Positions 60,174-64,000 of a stretch of DNA of 64,000 nucleotides are shown piece by piece. Position 1 is the stretch's first letter; every line of letters starts with the position of its first letter. Location of the stretch: the NCBI GenBank assembly GCA_038327195.1, contig JBBQKU010000021.1, positions 1-64,000 on the forward strand, in the 5' to 3' direction. Source of the DNA: UBA4416 sp038327195 (GTDB lineage: Bacteria; Bacteroidota; Bacteroidia; B-17B0; Aurantibacillaceae). The notes beneath the pieces were generated by a model, which worked only from the letters and a program-made list of their open reading frames with translations, was not told the DNA's origin and did no database searches. The translations under genes were made by a program, and so were the position numbers.

Positions 60174-62798
60174 TTACTGTTTTAAAACTTTATAAGTACG
60201 TTTAGCATCTTTAGTACTAACAGTTAAATAGTAAATACCATTTGCTAATTCTGAGATATTGATAGATTTAGTTACAAAAACATTCCCACTAACAGTATCA
60301 CTATAAACTAACCTTCCATCAATAGAAGTAACAGATATTTGAGCATTAATATCAGCTGAAGCGTTAATTTCCATAGTAAATAATCCAGAGTTTGGGTTTG
60401 GATAAACATTTAATCCTAAATTATTCTCTAACTCTTCAACGCCAACACATGCATTTACTATTAGAGTGTCTTTAGCTAAATTGCTACATCCATTAGCGGC
60501 AGTATAACTATAAAAAATTATATATGTTCCTGGCCCTGCCGAGTATGCGCTAAAGTTCGTTCCTGTGATTCCAGAACCTATGTAAACCCCACCAGAAGGA
60601 AGTCCTTCAGTTAATGAACGAATTGTTTCAGTAGGGCAAAAACGAGTTTGTCCAGTAAAAACTAACGACACTGTTGGGTTAGGTTTTGAGGTAAAATTAA
60701 TCACATCAGAAGATTTACATGAAGTGGAATTTGTTACAACAACACTATAAGTTCCTATTGTTCCAACTGCAATAGTTGAAGTAGTAGCTCCAGTGTTCCA
60801 TAAATAAGTACTTCCAGGATTTCCAGCATAAAGTGTAATAGTTTTTCCTGCACAAAAAGCAGTGTCGGAACCTAGAGTAACAATAGGTAAATTACCTAAT
60901 GTAATTTTTACCGTATCAGTATTTGTACATCCATTTGTGTTTGTTCCTTTAACCCAATATTTACCGGAGGCAGAAACATTTATTGTAGATGTTGTAGCGC
61001 CAGTATTCCATAAAAAAGTACCAGCTGTAGTACTGGCATTAATTACCAATGGAAGAAGACATACTGTTGTATCATTACCTAAATTTGGAGTTGGTGTAGG
61101 TTTAATATGAATATGAATTGTATCATAACTCATACAGCCAGACATATTTGAAGTTACAGTATATGTTTTAGATGAAGTAATATTTGCAGTTGGGTTAGAA
61201 ACACTAGTTGATGTTAATCCTATAGCAGGAGTCCAAGAATAGGTCACAACAACTGGTTGACCAAAAGAAATATTAGGACGTAACGTGCTAGTAGTTGGGG
61301 CACCAGGTGCTGAACAAACCGTTCCAATATCTGCTCTATAATAAACAGAAGATGTAAAACCAACTGTTGATTGCGTTAACGAAACGTTACTTGTAAATGA
61401 TGCATTATTAAAACATGTTTCAATAATAATATTTGAAACTCCATCCCAAACATAAGGAGTTGATAAAGTATGAGTATTCATACCTAAAACTGGCACATAA
61501 CTAGGAGATGTAAAATATGTTGTTAATCCAGCTGTTGTAAACGAAGTAAGTGATGTAACAGTTGTTGTAGCAATTGCCATATTGTAATTAGTTAATGCAG
61601 CTGATGCATTTAAATTTGTAGCATTAAATGCTAATGAAGTAATATTACCAGCAACTAAACCTGCTGCACTTAATTCGGAAGCCAAAAACAAAAATTGATT
61701 TTTTGCACCCCAATAAAAATTCCCGTATGGAGCTGGATAACCAGAAGATGAATTAGAAGTCAAACCTGATCCAACTGTTTTAACAGGACTATAGTTTGCA
61801 CTTAAGGCTACGGGCGTACCTAAACAGACACTGTCATTAGGCAAAACAGTGGTTGTAAAATATGGTGCTTTAACAACATTATATATTGTTGTGTCGTTTA
61901 AAGCAGAACCATCTCCAGCAACAGTAGTAAATCCTTTAAATTTATATGTGCCAAGCAAATTCATATTAAATGCTGTTGATAATGTATAATCTTGTGTTGC
62001 ACCCACAGCTATTGAACCTGTAGTAAGCGCTAATGTATATGTTGCCACAACGGGTCCTGTAGTTTTAACTGAAACAACCGTTGGATTAACTGAAAAATTA
62101 GCAATTGCTGACCCGTAATTTTTTACACGTGCCACAATTGTGTCATTTGCAAAACATTTTTTGCTTGCTATAGGATTCAAAATAGCACTTACACCCAAAT
62201 CCAAGGGAGAAGGGGTTAATATTAAAACATTATAATCTTCAACCTCACCCCAAGAAAAAGACCCACATGAAGAAGGAATTGATGACTCTTGAGCAACAAC
62301 TCTCATTCGAGTAGTCCCAGATGATGCGGTAAAAGGAATTGTGATTCCTCCAGGTGCAGGAACAACAGTTCCTACTAAAGCAAAAGTAGTTGATGTAGAC
62401 ATGAAAACTTGCTCGCCAGCATCTAAAAAATCACCATCAATATTATAATCAATCCAAACTCCAACATAACCAGAATAAGCAAATGAACCACATTGACCAA
62501 CTGTAACTGATAATGGATAGTTACTTCCTTTGGCAAGAATAGGTGCCGCAACGCCAGTGTAGTTGCTGTACATGTAAGGTATTGAACCTGGCCCAGCTAA
62601 ATCTCCACAAATTGACGTATTATTCAATGTTCCAAAGGTTACATTAAATATCTCATCATCTGATGAAGACGTTGCTCCAGCTGTACAATAAACTTGAGCA
62701 TTTATATTATTTGAAAAAAATATAGCTATAAAAAACAGAACAATTAAGTGTGTTTTATTAAAAAATGATTGACTAATAGAATTGTAAAATTTTTTCAT
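60174..62798 (-). CDS. Large T9SS-secreted adhesin-like protein with GEVED domain
   Basis: Secreted multidomain protein of 874 residues. A signal peptide (cleavage near NNINAQ) precedes a GEVED domain (about 35-195), with GVWIDYNIDGDFLDAGEQVF and SWGEVEDYNVLIL. A CARDB-like beta domain (about 200-310) and a galactose-binding/MAM-like or fibronectin-like stretch (about 330-510) follow. Then come several Ig/PKD-like repeats of about 80 residues with the repeated motif LWNTGATTSTI (about 510-770), and a T9SS type A sorting domain (last 75 residues, LNVYPNPNSGLFTMEI to YKVLKQ). The repeats and Cys-free beta structure suggest cell-surface adhesion or matrix. Its promoter matches the consensus well. 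Likely exported by T9SS; ligand unknown. Confidence 0.88.
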   Translation of the reverse strand: MKKFYNSISQSFFNKTHLIVLFFIAIFFSNNINAQVYCTAGATSSSDDEIFNVTFGTLNNTSICGDLAGPGSIPYMYSNYTGVAAPILAKGSNYPLSVTVGQCGSFAYSGYVGVWIDYNIDGDFLDAGEQVFMSTSTTFALVGTVVPAPGGITIPFTASSGTTRMRVVAQESSIPSSCGSFSWGEVEDYNVLILTPSPLDLGVSAILNPIASKKCFANDTIVARVKNYGSAIANFSVNPTVVSVKTTGPVVATYTLALTTGSIAVGATQDYTLSTAFNMNLLGTYKFKGFTTVAGDGSALNDTTIYNVVKAPYFTTTVLPNDSVCLGTPVALSANYSPVKTVGSGLTSNSSSGYPAPYGNFYWGAKNQFLFLASELSAAGLVAGNITSLAFNATNLNASAALTNYNMAIATTTVTSLTSFTTAGLTTYFTSPSYVPVLGMNTHTLSTPYVWDGVSNIIIETCFNNASFTSNVSLTQSTVGFTSSVYYRADIGTVCSAPGAPTTSTLRPNISFGQPVVVTYSWTPAIGLTSTSVSNPTANITSSKTYTVTSNMSGCMSYDTIHIHIKPTPTPNLGNDTTVCLLPLVINASTTAGTFLWNTGATTSTINVSASGKYWVKGTNTNGCTNTDTVKITLGNLPIVTLGSDTAFCAGKTITLYAGNPGSTYLWNTGATTSTIAVGTIGTYSVVVTNSTSCKSSDVINFTSKPNPTVSLVFTGQTRFCPTETIRSLTEGLPSGGVYIGSGITGTNFSAYSAGPGTYIIFYSYTAANGCSNLAKDTLIVNACVGVEELENNLGLNVYPNPNSGLFTMEINASADINAQISVTSIDGRLVYSDTVSGNVFVTKSINISELANGIYYLTVSTKDAKRTYKVLKQ

Positions 62799-62827
62799 GT
62801 TTAAAAAATTAATTTATGAATGCATTA

Positions 62828-62859
62828 CAAAAATATAGCATTTTTTTGGTAATTCCAAA
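62828..62859 (-). promoter_or_regulatory. Promoter of the T9SS adhesin-like gene
   Basis: On the minus strand TTTG (62859-62856), 20 nt, then TATTTTTG (62835-62828); the ATG follows after about 29 nt. Both boxes match the Bacteroidota consensus. Confidence 0.72.
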
Positions 62860-62926
62860 ATATTAGTCGAACAATATCCCATGCTCATTTTAATCTTTAA
62901 AATCAAATACATATAGATTAATTTAT

Positions 62927-62934
62927 TAAATTTG
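62927..62934 (+). promoter_or_regulatory. -7 promoter element of tatA
   Basis: TAAATTTG, an exact match to TAnnTTTG, ending 4 nt before the ATG of tatA, so the transcript should be leaderless. A -33 box at the usual spacing is not obvious. Confidence 0.5.
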
Positions 62935-62938
62935 CTTT

Positions 62939-63202
62939 ATGAATTCTTTAACTTTTTTATTTCTCAATTTAGGCGGTGGCGAAGTAGTAATGATATTACT
63001 AGTTGTTTTATTATTATTTGGAGGTAAAGGTGTACCTAATTTAGCAAAAGCTTTAGGTAAAGGAATTCGCGAGTTTAAAGATGCAACTAATGGTTTGCAA
63101 AAAGATTTACAACAAAATACAGGAAATTTAACCTCCACAATACAAGAGCATATACAAGAAGTAAAGAAAGAAGTTGATAAACTTTCCGATTCAAATTCTT
63201 AA
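62939..63202 (+). CDS. tatA: Sec-independent (Tat) translocase subunit TatA
   Basis: Membrane pore subunit of the twin-arginine translocase, 87 residues. One N-terminal membrane helix with the typical LGGGEVVMILLVVLLLFGGKGVPNLAKALGKGIREF (membrane helix, FG hinge, amphipathic helix), followed by a charged, mostly helical tail with KDLQQNTGNLTSTIQEHIQEVKKEV. The start is supported by the family's exact N-terminus. An FKBP lipoprotein gene follows 11 nt later. tatC is not in the window. Confidence 0.93.
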   Translation: MNSLTFLFLNLGGGEVVMILLVVLLLFGGKGVPNLAKALGKGIREFKDATNGLQKDLQQNTGNLTSTIQEHIQEVKKEVDKLSDSNS

Positions 63203-63213
63203 ATCAAATAAAA

Positions 63214-63789
63214 GTGTTTGCCGTAAAAAAAAATATTTTTTTATCATTTCCTATATTGTGTTATTTATTTTTTACGGCTTGTCAAGAAACAAATCATAAC
63301 AAAGAAAATAAACCAAATTTTAATAAAGTTAAAATTAATCAACAATTCATTAAAGCAAATCAACAAGTTGTTATTAAAGAAAATGATGAGATGGATTATT
63401 TTCAAAAGTCTCACAAATATCCATTTATAAAAACTACATCTGGTGTTCGATATTATGTTTACAAACCATCTATTTTAGGAGATTCTATTATTAACGGTGA
63501 TGTTTTATCCATAAATTATACACTTTCTTTAATTGATGGCACAGTTTGTTATTCATCAGAAAAAGATGGAGTCAAGCGATTTAAAGTTGGAATGCAAGAT
63601 GCTGAGGACGGTTTACACAAAGCCGTTTTACATCTCAAACAAGGAGACAAGGCCTTAATATTAATTCCATCTCATTTAGCTCATGGTTTGTTAGGAGACT
63701 CTAAAAGAATCCCACCACAATCACCAATATTATATGATGTTGAAATAGTGCTCGTAAAAAAATCAAACACTACTAGCATTGATAGGTAA
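63214..63789 (+). CDS. FKBP-type peptidyl-prolyl isomerase lipoprotein
   Basis: Lipoprotein of 191 residues, GTG start, lipobox FTAC (Cys23). The FKBP domain (about 95-185) has SGVRYYVYKPSILGDSIINGDVLSINYTLSLIDGTVCYSS, then VLHLKQGDKALILIPSHLAHGLLGDSKRIPPQSPILYDVEIV, matching the FKBP catalytic strands and the loop that precedes the pocket. This resembles the gliding-associated lipoprotein GldI of Flavobacterium, but a role in gliding is only possible if Gld genes exist. A second, similar lipoprotein starts immediately after and is cut off by the window edge. Confidence 0.88.
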   Translation: MFAVKKNIFLSFPILCYLFFTACQETNHNKENKPNFNKVKINQQFIKANQQVVIKENDEMDYFQKSHKYPFIKTTSGVRYYVYKPSILGDSIINGDVLSINYTLSLIDGTVCYSSEKDGVKRFKVGMQDAEDGLHKAVLHLKQGDKALILIPSHLAHGLLGDSKRIPPQSPILYDVEIVLVKKSNTTSIDR

Positions 63790-64000
63790 ATTAAATAAGT
63801 TTTCTAATTTGATTAATTCAATTATTTTATATTTTGAAATCAAAAATTTAAATAAATCACCGTTTAACGCAATTTTTTTAAAAACTATTATATTCTTGGT
63901 TACAGTTTCACTTTGGCATTGTGGTAACCAAAATCCTAATAACAAATACCAAAAAGATTCAAACGGAAATTACTATCAATTAATAGGAATTGGTGATGGT
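63778..64000 (+). CDS. Partial protein, probable second FKBP-type lipoprotein
   Basis: Open frame running off the right edge; the most upstream plausible start is TTG at 63778, which overlaps the end of the FKBP gene by 12 nt, but the real start may be lower. It has a hydrophobic stretch (TIIFLVTVSLWHCG) with a candidate lipobox LWHC of poor form. Then come NQNPNNKYQKDSNGNYYQL and IGIGDG, resembling the first strand of an FKBP domain (compare SGVRYYVYK of the previous gene). If correct the pair is a tandem duplication. The call rests on about 40 residues only. Confidence 0.45.

Noticed and set aside
60862..61110. A plus-strand protein of about 80 residues inside the adhesin-like gene
   Set aside because: It overlaps repeated Ig-like coding sequence on the opposite strand, with no promoter or recognisable domain. 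It is a shadow frame.

Overview
The window is a 64 kb, AT-rich chromosomal stretch of a Bacteroidota bacterium. Three things support this. Upstream regions carry the phylum's promoter (TTTG, about 19 bp, then TAnnTTTG). Several secreted proteins end in type IX secretion (T9SS) sorting domains. Family markers are typical: DUF349, DUF5683, OMP_b-brl_3 and DUF2490 proteins, signal peptidase I with a DUF5684 front end, and a long S16. The base composition and start-codon use (ATG, GTG, TTG) look uniform. I cannot name the genus.

Layout. 1-8.1 kb (minus): a CusCB/CusRS-like RND metal efflux locus (adaptor cut by the left edge, TolC, two coiled-coil envelope proteins, histidine kinase, response regulator, OmpA-like lipoprotein), then a small secreted protein and a DUF2490 barrel. 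8.2-9.8 kb (plus): a CPA1 Na+/H+ antiporter and a small protein. 9.8-12.2 kb: a large serine recombinase with a small upstream gene; its reading frame runs antisense through a tRNA-Arg(UCU) gene and that tRNA's terminator. 12.3-15.4 kb: two convergent glycosyltransferase genes. 15.4-19.7 kb (minus): a vitamin B12 uptake operon led by a clear cobalamin riboswitch (BtuB-like receptor, DUF4465 protein with a T9SS tail, beta-propeller lipoprotein resembling BtuG). 19.7-22.8 kb: a metal-type TonB receptor divergent from a DtxR/MntR regulator with a palindromic operator between them. 22.8-25.3 kb: MlaFE-type lipid ABC transporter and a universal stress protein. 25.4-31.1 kb: rpsP, a sensor kinase, an intergenic array of REP/BIME-like repeats, an SDR protein, tadA and gltX. 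31.1-34.7 kb: an unrecognised protein whose 3' end is duplicated around a two-gene cassette, a GNAT and a PA0069-type radical SAM protein.

35-36.7 kb holds an ECF sigma factor with an anti-sigma/trypsin-like protease fusion. 36.7-44.3 kb holds an OMP_b-brl_3 receptor, a FrnE-like oxidoreductase, a DUF349 protein and MutS2. 44.3-46.1 kb is a second sigma/anti-sigma pair. 46.1-49.5 kb is a YfiR-TPR-SpoIIE phosphatase signalling operon. 49.5-56.2 kb holds an FMN reductase, a UPF0173 hydrolase and a housekeeping run parA-parB-DUF5683-dapB-lepB-DUF3820. 56.2-64 kb holds a DEAD-box helicase, lysA-lysC, a large T9SS adhesin-like protein, tatA and FKBP lipoproteins (the last cut by the right edge).

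The parts most worth following up are the T9SS-tailed B12 protein, the 43-bp repeat cassette, the recombinase/tRNA overlap, the alternating-orientation repeat array, the two membrane anti-sigma architectures and the YfiR-SpoIIE operon. All functions are inferred by eye from motifs and context; no database search was run.
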